64,000 nt of DNA from contig NZ_CAKUOF010000001.1 in the NCBI RefSeq assembly GCF_934668725.1, positions 62,001 to 126,000 on the forward strand. The letters run 5' to 3'. The notes below the pieces were generated by a model, which ran no database searches, was not told the origin of the DNA, and worked only from the letters and a program-made list of their open reading frames with translations. The translations under genes were made by a program, and so were the position numbers. This document shows positions 9,451 to 19,160 of this stretch, piece after piece. The stretch comes from an uncultured Dysgonomonas sp. (GTDB lineage: Bacteria; Bacteroidota; Bacteroidia; Bacteroidales; Dysgonomonadaceae). How positions within the stretch are numbered: position 1 is the first letter of the stretch; every line of letters begins with the position of its first letter.

Positions 9451-10923
9451 ATGAAAATATTCAAGTTTTTTATACCGATTATATTTATATTTTCTTTTTT
9501 ACAAAGTTGCAGTGGATCAGACGATAATATAACCTCGGAAGATATAGTACCTGTTTTGTCGGTTAGTTCTATTAATGTAGAATTTAATGCTGTGCAGAGT
9601 ACAAATACTATCGAAATTACCAGCAATACGATCTGGAAAATTAACTATACATCTACTTGGTGCAGACCATCTATACAAACTACCAAAGGCAATGCTAAAG
9701 TTATTATAACGGCAGATGTCAATGATACAAACGAAGACCGCAGTACTACTTTTTCGGTATCTGCTGAGGGGCTTAGCGATGTTATTATTACAATTTCTCA
9801 AAAGGCAAAAGATGTCGTTGTTGTTAAACCCGATTATATCGATTCCGATAAAACAGGCATGACCGGTGATGCTTTGACATTAGCTGGTAAGATGAAATTA
9901 GGTTGGAATCTTGGAAATACAATGGAAGCATGTGATGCTACAAGTGCGGGAGAAACAATGTGGGGTAATCCTATGACATCTAAAAAACTGATTGATGCTG
10001 TGAAAGCTGCCGGTTTTAATGTCGTTCGTATTCCTTGTGCATGGAGTGGTTATCTTGAGGATGCGGCTACTTATAAAATAAAAGAATCGTGGTTGGCAAG
10101 AGTAAAAGAGGTTATTGATTTTTGTGTTGATAATGATATGTATGTTATTCTCAATATTCATTGGGATGGCGGATGGTTAGAAAATAATCCTACATACGAT
10201 AAGCAAGAGGCGGTCAATATAAAGCAAAAAGCTTTATGGAAACAAGTTTCAATTTATTTCCGTGATTATGATGAGCATTTGTTGTTTGCAGGCACAAACG
10301 AAGTGCATAAAGATTATAATACTCCATTGACCGAAAATCTGACTGTTCAAATGTCATACAATCAAACTTTTGTAGATGCAGTACGTGCTACAGGAGGACG
10401 CAATACATGGCGTAATCTTATTGTACAGGCTTATAATACAAATATAGATTATGCTGTAAGTTATCTGAAAATGCCTACGGATGGTACAAGTAAACGATTA
10501 ATGTCGGAAGTTCATTTCTATGATCCATACGATTTTGCATTACAGGAAGACGGAGCATATAAAACTCAGTGGGGAAAACCTTTTTTAGGAGGAGATATAT
10601 CTGCATGGGGACAAGAAACCTGGGTGGATGAAGCTTTTGGTAAAATGAAAACAAATTTTGTAGATAAAGGTATTCCGGTAGTTTTAGGAGAGTACGGAGT
10701 TATTTTGCGGACATCGTTGTCAGCCGATTTACAGGCTAAACATATCGAAGCTCGTAATTACTATCTGAACTATGTAACTAAGGCTGCAAAAAATAACGGT
10801 TTGATTCCTGTTTATTGGGATAACGGAAATACAGAAGATAAAGGCTTTGCTTTATTTAACAGGAGTACAGCTCTGCAGGTGCATCCGGATGCTTTAAATG
10901 CCTTAGTGAGTGCTGTTAAGTAA
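9451..10923 (+). CDS. BACON-domain GH5 endo-glucanase (probable xyloglucanase, GH5_4-like)
   Basis: 490 residues. The lipobox is SFLQSC (Cys20). A BACON domain (about 35-120) shows the expected WCRPS, a DVNDTNEDRSTTFSV strand and a closing ITISQKA. The GH5 barrel starts at KLGWNLGNTMEA. The acid/base is Glu284 in AGTNEV and the nucleophile is Glu414 in VVLGEYG. VVRIPCAW, LNIHWDGGW and EVHFYDPYDF are the other conserved barrel motifs. A surface BACON-GH5 of this layout starts xyloglucan breakdown in Bacteroides, and neighbouring alpha-xylosidase and beta-galactosidase genes support the same role here. The motif is NEV where most GH5 enzymes have NEP. Other beta-1,4-glucans are possible substrates. 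Confidence 0.85.
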   Translation: MKIFKFFIPIIFIFSFLQSCSGSDDNITSEDIVPVLSVSSINVEFNAVQSTNTIEITSNTIWKINYTSTWCRPSIQTTKGNAKVIITADVNDTNEDRSTTFSVSAEGLSDVIITISQKAKDVVVVKPDYIDSDKTGMTGDALTLAGKMKLGWNLGNTMEACDATSAGETMWGNPMTSKKLIDAVKAAGFNVVRIPCAWSGYLEDAATYKIKESWLARVKEVIDFCVDNDMYVILNIHWDGGWLENNPTYDKQEAVNIKQKALWKQVSIYFRDYDEHLLFAGTNEVHKDYNTPLTENLTVQMSYNQTFVDAVRATGGRNTWRNLIVQAYNTNIDYAVSYLKMPTDGTSKRLMSEVHFYDPYDFALQEDGAYKTQWGKPFLGGDISAWGQETWVDEAFGKMKTNFVDKGIPVVLGEYGVILRTSLSADLQAKHIEARNYYLNYVTKAAKNNGLIPVYWDNGNTEDKGFALFNRSTALQVHPDALNALVSAVK

Positions 10924-10944
10924 TACAATTATAAAGAATTAGAT

Positions 10945-13440
10945 ATGAAAGTATTCTGTGGGCTTATTTTGATTTTTACTTTATTGTCTTGTTCCACTCC
11001 CGAAAAGATACGGAATAGAGCAGACTTTACCGAGAACTGGAAATTTTATCTAGGAGATGATGCTTTGGCTAGTCAATCTCAATACGATGATTCTCAATGG
11101 AGAGTATTGAACCTTCCGCACGATTGGAGTATCGAATCCGATTTTTCGTTGTCTAATCCCGCTACACCCGGCGGAGGAGCACTTCCCGGTGGAATCGGAT
11201 GGTATCGTAAGGAATTTACATTAGATAAATCTTCACAGGGAAAGACCGTTTATATCGATTTTGATGGTATATATTGGAATAGTACAGTTTGGGTCAACGG
11301 TCACTTATTAGGAGAGCGTCCCAATGGATATATATCTTTCAGATATGATCTTACACCATATTTGAAGTTTGGTGAAAAAAATACGATTGCCGTAAGAGTC
11401 GATAATTCTCAGCAACCCAATTCGCGTTGGTATTCAGGTTCGGGTATATATCGCAATGTTTGGTTGGTAACAGTAGATCCTGTTCATGTCGATTATAACG
11501 GTACGTATGTAACTACACCTGTAGCTTCTAAAGATTCGGCAGAGATAAAAATTGTCACAAATATTCGTAATGTAACTGATACATCTCAGGCAATAGAGCT
11601 TTATTCTATATTATTGAATGCTGACGGAAGAGAGGTTATTAAAGTAAAGTCTCCTGCAAATATTGCGGCTTCGCAGGTCGGAACTACTGAACAAGTTTTG
11701 AAGCTGCAACAGCCTCATTTATGGTCGATCGATGATCCATATATGTATAAAGTAATTACCCGAATTACTCAGGATGGTAAAACCGTTGACACTTATGAAA
11801 CTCTTATTGGTATACGCTTTTTTTCTTTCGATAAAGATAAAGGATTTTCTCTTAATGGCGAGTCCGTAAAGATAAAGGGTGTATGTAATCACCACGATTT
11901 GGGGTGTCTGGGATCAGCCGTAAACACAAGAGCAATAGAACGGCAATTGGAAATTCTGAAAGCAATGGGTTGTAACGGTATACGAACTTCTCATAATCCT
12001 CCTGCCCCTGAGTTACTTGATTTGTGTGACAAAATGGGTTTCATTGTAATGGATGAGGCTTTTGATATGTGGAGAAAAAAGAAATCACCGTATGATTATT
12101 CTCAATATTTCCCCGAATGGCACGAGCGTGATTTGACAGATTTGATTCTTAGAGACCGTAACCACCCTTCGATATTCATGTGGAGTATTGGAAACGAAAT
12201 TTTGGAACAATGGTCGCATATAGATGCTGATACTTTGGATTTGCAACAGGCAAATATGGTTTTGAATTTTGCTAACACATTGGATAAGAAAACAATTCCA
12301 TCAAAAGATTTACATGTAAATTCTCTTTTGGCTTTAAAGTTAGCTGATATTGTAAAAGAGCTCGACCCAACTCGCCCTGTTACATCGGGTAATAATGAAA
12401 CAGAGCCTAGTAATCATATCTTCCGTTCGGAGGCTATGGAAATTATCGGATTTAATTATCATGAGAACAATTGGGTAAATTTCCATGAAAAGTTTCCCGA
12501 TCAAAAGCTTATCATAACCGAGTCAACTTCGGCACTCATGTCACGCGGATATTACATAATGCCCTCGGATAGTATGAATATCTGGCCCGAACGTTGGGAT
12601 AAACCATTTGACCGACCTGTACATCAATGCTCATCGTATGATAACAGCCATGTGCCTTGGGGTACAACTCACGAAGATACTTGGAGAATGGTGAAAAAAT
12701 ACGATCATATTTCGGGTGTATATATCTGGACTGGTTTTGATTATCTGGGTGAGCCAACCCCGTTTTGGTGGCCATCACGCAGTTCGTATTTCGGTATTAT
12801 CGATTTAGCCGGTTTTCCTAAAGATGTGTATTATATGTACCAAAGTGAGTGGACAGACAAAGATGTATTGCACCTCTTTCCTCATTGGAATTGGCAAGAG
12901 GGACAACTCGTTGACATTTGGGCATATTACAATAATGCCGATGAAGTAGAGCTTTACCTCAATGGGCAATCGTTAGGCAAAAGGACTAAAAAGGATGATG
13001 AATTTCATGTATGCTGGCGGGTTCTGTTTAATAAAGGGACTTTAAAGGCTGTATCTCGCAAAAACGGAAAAGAAGTTTTATCAAGAGAAATAAAAACAGC
13101 AGGTAAACCCGTTTCTATTCGTTTAACAGCTGACAGAAATAGAATAGCAGCCGATGGAAAAGATTTATCTTTTATAACAGCTGAAGTTGTCGATGCTGAG
13201 GGAATAGTTGTTCCTACAGCCGATAATTTAATGAAATTTTCGCTTGAAGGTAATGGTGTTATTGTTGGTACTGACAATGGAGACCCCACAGATTCTTTAT
13301 CATTAAAGAAGCCTGAAAGAAGGCTCTTTAGCGGCAAAGCGATAGCTGTGGTTCAGTCTACTAAAAAGGTAGGAAAGATTGTATTGAAAGCAAGTTCCGA
13401 TAATCTAGAAAGTCGTTTTATTGAAATTAGTTCCGAATGA
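10945..13440 (+). CDS. GH2 glycosidase, probable beta-galactosidase
   Basis: 831-residue lipoprotein (lipobox TLLSC, Cys16). Domains in order: sugar-binding jelly roll (about 28-190, LPHDWSIESDF, GIGWYRKEF), immunoglobulin-like domain, TIM barrel (about 290-600) and C-terminal beta domains of the DUF4982/invasin-like type. Acid/base is Glu418 in WSIGNE; the nucleophile is Glu526 in IITESTSAL. The NHHDLG and RTSHNPP motifs are typical of Bacteroidetes GH2 beta-galactosidases. It is 21 bases after the GH5 gene and should remove galactose from xyloglucan oligosaccharides. A beta-glucuronidase or mannosidase role is less likely. Confidence 0.85.
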   Translation: MKVFCGLILIFTLLSCSTPEKIRNRADFTENWKFYLGDDALASQSQYDDSQWRVLNLPHDWSIESDFSLSNPATPGGGALPGGIGWYRKEFTLDKSSQGKTVYIDFDGIYWNSTVWVNGHLLGERPNGYISFRYDLTPYLKFGEKNTIAVRVDNSQQPNSRWYSGSGIYRNVWLVTVDPVHVDYNGTYVTTPVASKDSAEIKIVTNIRNVTDTSQAIELYSILLNADGREVIKVKSPANIAASQVGTTEQVLKLQQPHLWSIDDPYMYKVITRITQDGKTVDTYETLIGIRFFSFDKDKGFSLNGESVKIKGVCNHHDLGCLGSAVNTRAIERQLEILKAMGCNGIRTSHNPPAPELLDLCDKMGFIVMDEAFDMWRKKKSPYDYSQYFPEWHERDLTDLILRDRNHPSIFMWSIGNEILEQWSHIDADTLDLQQANMVLNFANTLDKKTIPSKDLHVNSLLALKLADIVKELDPTRPVTSGNNETEPSNHIFRSEAMEIIGFNYHENNWVNFHEKFPDQKLIITESTSALMSRGYYIMPSDSMNIWPERWDKPFDRPVHQCSSYDNSHVPWGTTHEDTWRMVKKYDHISGVYIWTGFDYLGEPTPFWWPSRSSYFGIIDLAGFPKDVYYMYQSEWTDKDVLHLFPHWNWQEGQLVDIWAYYNNADEVELYLNGQSLGKRTKKDDEFHVCWRVLFNKGTLKAVSRKNGKEVLSREIKTAGKPVSIRLTADRNRIAADGKDLSFITAEVVDAEGIVVPTADNLMKFSLEGNGVIVGTDNGDPTDSLSLKKPERRLFSGKAIAVVQSTKKVGKIVLKASSDNLESRFIEISSE

Positions 13441-13473
13441 AAATAATCAAAGAAAAGAGCTTGCTATGAATGA

Positions 13474-13508
13474 AGAGAGGATATCTGTAAGGGATATCCT
13501 CTCTTTTT
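13474..13508 (+). terminator. Rho-independent terminator ending the PUL operon
   Basis: AGAGAGGATATC (13474-13485) and GATATCCTCTCT (13493-13504) form a perfect 12-bp stem with a 7-base loop, followed by TTTTT. It lies 33 bases after the GH2 stop and 44 bases before the convergent end of fucP. Confidence 0.85.
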
Positions 13509-13552
13509 ATAAAAAAATGCTTTCGGTTTTATAACTGACATCAATGATGTAA

Positions 13553-14887
13553 TTATTGTTTTACCGAACTTCCAAAAAATCCAAAGAAAGATATGTAAAG
13601 AAAACAAACTAAAGGAACAATAAAACCAATGCTCATATTTGTTTCTCCTATCAGTCCCATTAATGTGGGAGCAATAGCTCCTCCTACTACTGTAAATACT
13701 AATATCGAAGAAGCGGTCTTTGTTTTTTCGCCCAAGTGTTTTAATCCCAATGCAAAAATAGACGGGAACATGATCGACATAAACAAATAGCTGGTGATTA
13801 AAGCTATGAGGCCAAAACGTGTATGGCTTGTCATTGCAATAACCATTAATGCAGTATTAACGAGTGCAAAAGATCCCAATAAGACTCCGGGTTTTACTTT
13901 CTGCATGATTATACTGCCCGAAAATCTACCTATTGCAAATAATGTCATACCTCCAAGACCAAGTAAAAGTCCTGCTTGCATCTCATTTAATTGCAAGGCT
14001 TGTATTTCGACAGTGTAATTAATAAAGAAACTGCCAATTCCGGTTTGAGCTGCAACATATAAAAATTGAGCAATTACTGCAAATATAAAGTGTTGTTGTA
14101 TCAGTGGTCTGTTTGAAATTCGTCCATTATTCATACTTTCAGCTGTATTACCTGAAGAGTTTTCTTCTTTAATTTCGGGTAATTTTAAAAAAATAAATAG
14201 TATGAGTACCACGAAAACAATTGCACCTAACCCCACATAAGGGGCTATTAAAGCTGAATTATCGGTTATACTTTCGTTTACAGATACCGTAATATTCTGA
14301 ACCTGTTCTGTAGCTCCTAGAAAGACTTTTTTTACAGCCTCAATAAATAATTCGAAAATAGATTTCTCAGACTCATTGTTAAAGATGAGTATCGATCCCA
14401 CAAGAGGTCCTAAAATCCAACCGATAGCATTAAAGGTTTGAGCCAGATTTATTCGGCTCGCAGCCTTTTCGGGTGCTCCCAATACAATGGTGTAGGGGTT
14501 TGCTACTGTTTCCAGGCAGGCTAGACCGCAAAAGAGTACTAATAAGCCTATGAGAAAAGCCCAAAAGGTATTAATACCTACTGCAGGTACAAACCAGAAC
14601 GCCCCTGCTGCAAAGAGACTGAGTCCAACTATAATGCCGGCTTTATAACCAAATTTACGAGCTATAATTCCGGCAGGGATAGCCATTACGAAGTAAGCAC
14701 CGTAAGCGGCTGCCTGTACAGCTCCCGATTGTGCTTTGGTAAGCGACAAAGAGTCCTGAAAATGTTTATTCAGAACATCTAGTAAGCTGTGTGCAAATCC
14801 CCATAAGAAAAACAGACTAGTGATTAGGATAAATGGGAATAAATAATTTACGCCATTCTCTCCAGTAAACATCGAGTTCTTTTTCAT
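13553..14887 (-). CDS. fucP: L-fucose:proton symporter (MFS)
   Basis: 444 residues, about 12 membrane helices, FHS family of the major facilitator superfamily. The N-terminus shows the typical FLWGFAHSLLDVLNKHFQ and AAAYGAYFVMAIPAGI; the central CLETVANPY and AEKAASRINLAQ-like stretch is the family signature. It moves L-fucose across the inner membrane. It is the last gene of the fucI-fucA-fucK-fucP operon, 3 bases after fucK. A related substrate (for example another hexose) is possible, but the operon makes fucose by far the best choice. Confidence 0.9.
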   Translation of the reverse strand: MKKNSMFTGENGVNYLFPFILITSLFFLWGFAHSLLDVLNKHFQDSLSLTKAQSGAVQAAAYGAYFVMAIPAGIIARKFGYKAGIIVGLSLFAAGAFWFVPAVGINTFWAFLIGLLVLFCGLACLETVANPYTIVLGAPEKAASRINLAQTFNAIGWILGPLVGSILIFNNESEKSIFELFIEAVKKVFLGATEQVQNITVSVNESITDNSALIAPYVGLGAIVFVVLILFIFLKLPEIKEENSSGNTAESMNNGRISNRPLIQQHFIFAVIAQFLYVAAQTGIGSFFINYTVEIQALQLNEMQAGLLLGLGGMTLFAIGRFSGSIIMQKVKPGVLLGSFALVNTALMVIAMTSHTRFGLIALITSYLFMSIMFPSIFALGLKHLGEKTKTASSILVFTVVGGAIAPTLMGLIGETNMSIGFIVPLVCFLYISFFGFFGSSVKQ

Positions 14888-14890
14888 ATT

Positions 14891-16357
14891 TTATACAAAT
14901 AAGTGTTTTACATTTTCCGCAACTTCTAACCATCTTTGGTTATCTTTGGGATAGTACGATTTAAGGATAAAGCTATTCTTTATAATTTCATGCCCTTCGT
15001 GCCAGTTTTTCACAGTCTTATCGGCAATAGCTTGCTGCATAATGTTGCCAATAGCAGTTGACTCAGTCATTCCCGTTGAAACTACAACATTCAAAGCATC
15101 CGATGTATATTGGTTCAGCAAGTCATTTTGACTACCTCCTCCCACAACATATAATTGTTTGATATTCCTGCCCGAGCATTTGCTAAGCTTTTTCACTACG
15201 AAATGATACTTCAATGCCAAGGACTCTATAACACATCTCACAAATTCTCCTTTATTTGAGGGAACTGTCTGATTATTAGTAATACAGTAGGTTTCTATTG
15301 CTTTACTCATTGATGATGGATTTGTAAATATCGCATCGTCAGGATTTACGATACTTTGCAGTGCTTTTGCCTGAATGGCTTCCGATAGTAAATATTCGTA
15401 TGAGTATTTTTTTTCATCTTTTTTCTCCCATTCGGCAATTAACTGCTGTAAAAGCCAAAGACCAGTGATATTCCTCATAAAGAGGATTTTGCCGTTTACT
15501 CCACCTTCGTTGGTAAAATCGTTATGCATAGCCTCGGGAGTAAGAATAGGTTCTTCTGTAAGCAAGCCTAACAAAGACCATGTACCCGAACTTAGAAATG
15601 CCCAATTATCGCCATCTGCCGGAATAGCTCCTATTGCACTGGCTGTATCATGAGAACCAACCGAAAATATTTTTGCATTTATAGCTCCTGTTTCTTCTGC
15701 TATTGCTTTTGATAGATTACCAATAATTTCTCCCGGCTGAATAATCTTTTCCATGACAGAATATGGCAACTCCAGTTGACGAAATGTGTATTCGTCCCAT
15801 TGTCGTGTTTTTGCATTTAATAATTGAGAAGTAGAAGCTATTGTATATTCATTGGCTGCCACTCCTGTCAGGAAATAATTTATAAGATCGGGGGTGAAAA
15901 GTAATTTATCGGCAGAGCATAACGATGGATCGCTTTTAGAATACAGACTGTATAATTGAAAAAGAGTATTTATTTCCATCTGCTGAATACCTGTACTTTC
16001 GTATAGATATTCTTTTGAGATATTTTGCATAACCTCTTTTGCCATACCCGAGGTGCGGCTGTCACGGTAAGTAACAGGATTGGTAATAAGATGCCCTGAC
16101 TTATCTATAAGACCAAAATCGACTCCCCATGTATCAACGGCTATACCTTTGAGGTTATATCCTTTTTTTATGGCAAGAAATATACCTTGTTTTATATTGT
16201 CAAATAAAGACAAGAAATTCCAATATAGGGTATCTCCCAACCGTACAGGCTTATTCTCGAATCGGTGGACTTCATCCAAGCAAATTCTGCCGTCAACAAT
16301 AGTACCAACAATGGCACGTCCACTGCCTGCACCTAAATCTAAAGCCAGATATGCCAT
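14891..16357 (-). CDS. fucK: L-fuculokinase (FGGY family, rhamnulokinase-like)
   Basis: 488 residues of the FGGY sugar-kinase fold. The N-terminal phosphate-binding LALDLGAGSGRA, the substrate-side VDTWGVDFGLID, and the ATP-side SSGTWSLLGL and VVGGGSQND are all visible. By sequence it is close to rhamnulokinases, which is usual for Bacteroidetes FucK. Its place between fuculose-phosphate aldolase (gap 7 bases) and the fucose symporter argues for phosphorylation of L-fuculose at O1. It may also accept L-rhamnulose. Confidence 0.85.
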   Translation of the reverse strand: MAYLALDLGAGSGRAIVGTIVDGRICLDEVHRFENKPVRLGDTLYWNFLSLFDNIKQGIFLAIKKGYNLKGIAVDTWGVDFGLIDKSGHLITNPVTYRDSRTSGMAKEVMQNISKEYLYESTGIQQMEINTLFQLYSLYSKSDPSLCSADKLLFTPDLINYFLTGVAANEYTIASTSQLLNAKTRQWDEYTFRQLELPYSVMEKIIQPGEIIGNLSKAIAEETGAINAKIFSVGSHDTASAIGAIPADGDNWAFLSSGTWSLLGLLTEEPILTPEAMHNDFTNEGGVNGKILFMRNITGLWLLQQLIAEWEKKDEKKYSYEYLLSEAIQAKALQSIVNPDDAIFTNPSSMSKAIETYCITNNQTVPSNKGEFVRCVIESLALKYHFVVKKLSKCSGRNIKQLYVVGGGSQNDLLNQYTSDALNVVVSTGMTESTAIGNIMQQAIADKTVKNWHEGHEIIKNSFILKSYYPKDNQRWLEVAENVKHLFV

Positions 16358-16364
16358 AAGTGCT

Positions 16365-17009
16365 TTATTTAGATGTTTTGCCTAAGATATATTTATCAAG
16401 ATCGTCTATTTCTTGTTCTGTAAGAGTTAAATAGTTACCGGCACCTGCATTAACAATTATCTGACAAGCCAATTCTATAAATACTGCTTTTTGGAAAGCG
16501 TCATCAAAATCTTTACCGCAAACCACTTGTCCGTGCTTGCTAAGTATGGCTGTGTCGTGATTTGCGAGTGCTTCCGTTACAGCTTTTGCCAATTCGGGAG
16601 ATCCCGGTCTATGATAGTCTACAATAGAAATTTCGCGACCGCAATAACATGGTACTTCGGCAATAACATTAAAATTGGCCGGTTTATCTTTCATACATGA
16701 AACTACTGTAGCATATTGTGACTGAAAGTGTAAAACAACATTAACATCCTTTCGATTGCGTAACACTCCTAAATGAAAGGAGCTTTCCATAGATGGTTTA
16801 ACTCCTTGTATAGGCATTCCGTCCGAAATACGACATGCAGCGATTTTGTTTTCGGTCAAACGAGGCAACCAGGAGCCTGTTCCTGAAACCAATGCTATAT
16901 CATCTTCTACTCTCCAGGATATATTTCCACTGCTGCAAAGTTGTAAGCGTTCTTTTCCTACTCGTTGAGCTTGTGCAACAAATTCCGCAAAATGTTTATC
17001 TGTAATCAT
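16365..17009 (-). CDS. fucA: L-fuculose-1-phosphate aldolase (class II aldolase family)
   Basis: 214 residues of the class II aldolase/adducin fold, cleaving L-fuculose 1-phosphate to DHAP and L-lactaldehyde. SSGNISWR near residue 26, the PSMESSFH motif with the likely catalytic Glu75, and the zinc ligand candidates His94 and His159 (SKHGQV) are visible. In the E. coli enzyme zinc is held by three His, two of them in an HxH motif. Here that motif reads LHFQSQ, so the second position is Gln96. The enzyme lies in the fuc operon between fucI and fucK. Confidence 0.88.
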   Translation of the reverse strand: MITDKHFAEFVAQAQRVGKERLQLCSSGNISWRVEDDIALVSGTGSWLPRLTENKIAACRISDGMPIQGVKPSMESSFHLGVLRNRKDVNVVLHFQSQYATVVSCMKDKPANFNVIAEVPCYCGREISIVDYHRPGSPELAKAVTEALANHDTAILSKHGQVVCGKDFDDAFQKAVFIELACQIIVNAGAGNYLTLTEQEIDDLDKYILGKTSK

Positions 17010-17197
17010 GGTATATTTTAATGTATTTATGTTCGGTTAACAGCTGTAGTCCGGGTTTACAATAGAGGGCACTGTATAATAAGAAGTAATTTAACGTATG
17101 TTGAATTACACCTTATACAACTATCTATTGTTCCTTTTATATAACTCCTTATATTCTTTGTGAATAGATGAAATCTCGCAGCTGTCGATCCGTACGG

Positions 17198-17232
17198 CTA
17201 AAACGAATAAACGTAATGTTTATTCGTTTTAG
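17198..17232. repeat. Perfect 15-bp inverted repeat in the fucI-fucA gap
   Basis: CTAAAACGAATAAAC (17198-17212) is followed after GTAAT by GTTTATTCGTTTTAG (17218-17232). The arms are perfectly complementary. It lies in the 297-base gap between fucI and fucA, about 75 bases after the fucI stop. In RNA it gives a long AT-rich hairpin without a T-tract. It could be a processing or stability element, or an operator. The rest of the gap shows no gene and no clear -33/-7 promoter. Confidence 0.75.
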
Positions 17233-17306
17233 TGTATGGTTACTATTGTTTTAAGTATAATTTAACAGTAATGTTTATATTCAGTGTCAAAAAAAGGTTT
17301 CAGACC

Positions 17307-19094
17307 TTATTTGTAAAGAGGTCCGTAGGTTTGACAGGCACGATAATCGGCACCTTCTTTATCCATGCCAAAGGCACTCCATACAGCAGGACGGAAGACA
17401 TCTTCTTTATCTACATTGTGCATCGAAACAGGAATACGAAGCATGGATGCTAAAGTGATTATATCTGCTCCGATATGACCGTAACTGATTGCTCCGTGAT
17501 TTGCTCCCCAGTTGTTCATCACAGAATATACGTCTTTGAAGTTCGAATCTTCTGTTAAACGAGGTACAAACCAAGTTGTAGGCCATCCCTTATCAGTTCT
17601 GTCGTCTAATATTTTGTGGATTGCAGGGTCGATGTCTACTGTCCATCCTTCAGCTATTTGAAGTACAGGACCAAGTCCCTTGATTAGGTTCAGACGAGTC
17701 ATTGTACAAGGCATACCTCCTTTGGTAAGGAATTTGGAAGAAAAACCTCCTCCTCTGAAATATTCTCGGTTGGCCGGCATCCAAGTGGTTGCATTTAGGC
17801 AAGCTTTAGCTTCTGCTTCGCTGATATCCCAGAATGCTTTCATGGCAGGATTGCCATCTTTGTCTGATTGTTGACCGGAACCGTCCAATGTAGCAGCACC
17901 CGAATTGATTAAGTGAATCATTCCATTGGCTGCTAAACCTTCCAGTTTTTTACCTGTAACACGTTCTACTGCGTCAGGACTCCAATATGTACGAACATCC
18001 GCAAATATTTGTGCCGTATTGGTTAGTAAATAACTGAATAGCATCACAGTTCCGTTTAAGGCATCATTTTCGGTTGCCAACATATAAGGAGCACGAACAC
18101 CTGTCCAGTCGAAAGACGAATTTAGTATAGCTTCTGCAAAGTCTCCGTTCGGGTAGAAGTCAGTCCATTGGCGTTGACCTTGAAAGCCTGCTGCAATAGC
18201 ATTGTGTCCAAGGGCTTCTTCACCGAATCCTAATTCTTTAAGTTTAGGATTTCCGACCATTAAATCTCTGACAATAATAGCCATTTTGATAACGAATTTC
18301 CAGTCTGCATCTTTCCCTGCTCTGTCTTTGGCGAGGTCTTTTCGGTTAATAATATCTTCACCTTCTTTACAATTTGCTTTAGCCCAAGTAAGAGCTTTTT
18401 CGTATTCTACTTTATCGTATATTCCTTCGGTCATACGGCGTATGATTTCGACTTCGTCAATACCTTCGCAACGCATACCTAAATAATCTTCAAAAAAATC
18501 AGGACTTACAATCGAACCGGCTATACCCATACATACAGCACCAATCGACAGATATGATTTACCTTTCATTATGGCTACTGTCATTCCTGCACGTGCAAAA
18601 CGTAGAAGTTTTTCAGTAACATCTTTAGGAATAGTAGTGTCGGAAGAGTCTTGTACATCATGACCATATATGCCGAATGCGGGTAATCCTTTTTGTGCAT
18701 GTCCGGCTAAAACAGCTGCCAGATATACAGCTCCGGGACGTTCTGTTCCATTAAATCCCCAAACAGCTTTAACGGTATGCGGATCCATGTCCATCGTTTC
18801 GCTACCGTAACACCAACATGGAGTAACAGTGATCGTAACGCTTACACCTTCTTTTCTGAACTTTTCGGCACAAGCAGCACTTTCGGGTACACGTCCTATG
18901 GTTGAATCGGCAATTACACATTGTACGGGAGTACCATCGGGATATTTAAGGGTCTTACTGATTAGTGCAGCTACATTTTTAGCCATGTTCATAGTTTGAA
19001 CTTCGAGCGATTCGCGTACACCACCCATACGACCGTCTATGGTGGGGCGTATACCGATTTTAGGCCATTCGCCTTGAAATCTGTTTTTCTTCAT
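17307..19094 (-). CDS. fucI: L-fucose isomerase
   Basis: 595 residues, the usual length of FucI, which converts L-fucose to L-fuculose with a Mn2+ centre. The N-terminus (KIGIRPTIDGRMGGVRESLE), the VTPCWCYGSETMDMD stretch and the central FQGQRQWTDFYPNGDF region are strongly diagnostic of the family. It is the first gene of the operon. The fucA gene follows after a 297-base gap that holds a long inverted repeat. A -7-like TATATTTG lies at 19168-19161. Confidence 0.95.
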   Translation of the reverse strand: MKKNRFQGEWPKIGIRPTIDGRMGGVRESLEVQTMNMAKNVAALISKTLKYPDGTPVQCVIADSTIGRVPESAACAEKFRKEGVSVTITVTPCWCYGSETMDMDPHTVKAVWGFNGTERPGAVYLAAVLAGHAQKGLPAFGIYGHDVQDSSDTTIPKDVTEKLLRFARAGMTVAIMKGKSYLSIGAVCMGIAGSIVSPDFFEDYLGMRCEGIDEVEIIRRMTEGIYDKVEYEKALTWAKANCKEGEDIINRKDLAKDRAGKDADWKFVIKMAIIVRDLMVGNPKLKELGFGEEALGHNAIAAGFQGQRQWTDFYPNGDFAEAILNSSFDWTGVRAPYMLATENDALNGTVMLFSYLLTNTAQIFADVRTYWSPDAVERVTGKKLEGLAANGMIHLINSGAATLDGSGQQSDKDGNPAMKAFWDISEAEAKACLNATTWMPANREYFRGGGFSSKFLTKGGMPCTMTRLNLIKGLGPVLQIAEGWTVDIDPAIHKILDDRTDKGWPTTWFVPRLTEDSNFKDVYSVMNNWGANHGAISYGHIGADIITLASMLRIPVSMHNVDKEDVFRPAVWSAFGMDKEGADYRACQTYGPLYK

Positions 19095-19120
19095 GATATT
19101 ATTATGGTTAGATTAAAGTA

Positions 19121-19133
19121 AGGTCTAAGACCT
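19121..19133. promoter_or_regulatory. Small palindrome in the fucI leader
   Basis: AGGTCT-A-AGACCT is a 6-bp inverted repeat with a one-base centre, located between the putative fucI promoter and its ATG. It may be an operator. A second palindrome, AATATCGATATT, lies at 19218-19229 in the same fucI-araC gap. Confidence 0.3.
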
Positions 19134-19160
19134 CTTGGTTATTTCATACTACTGATAAAG

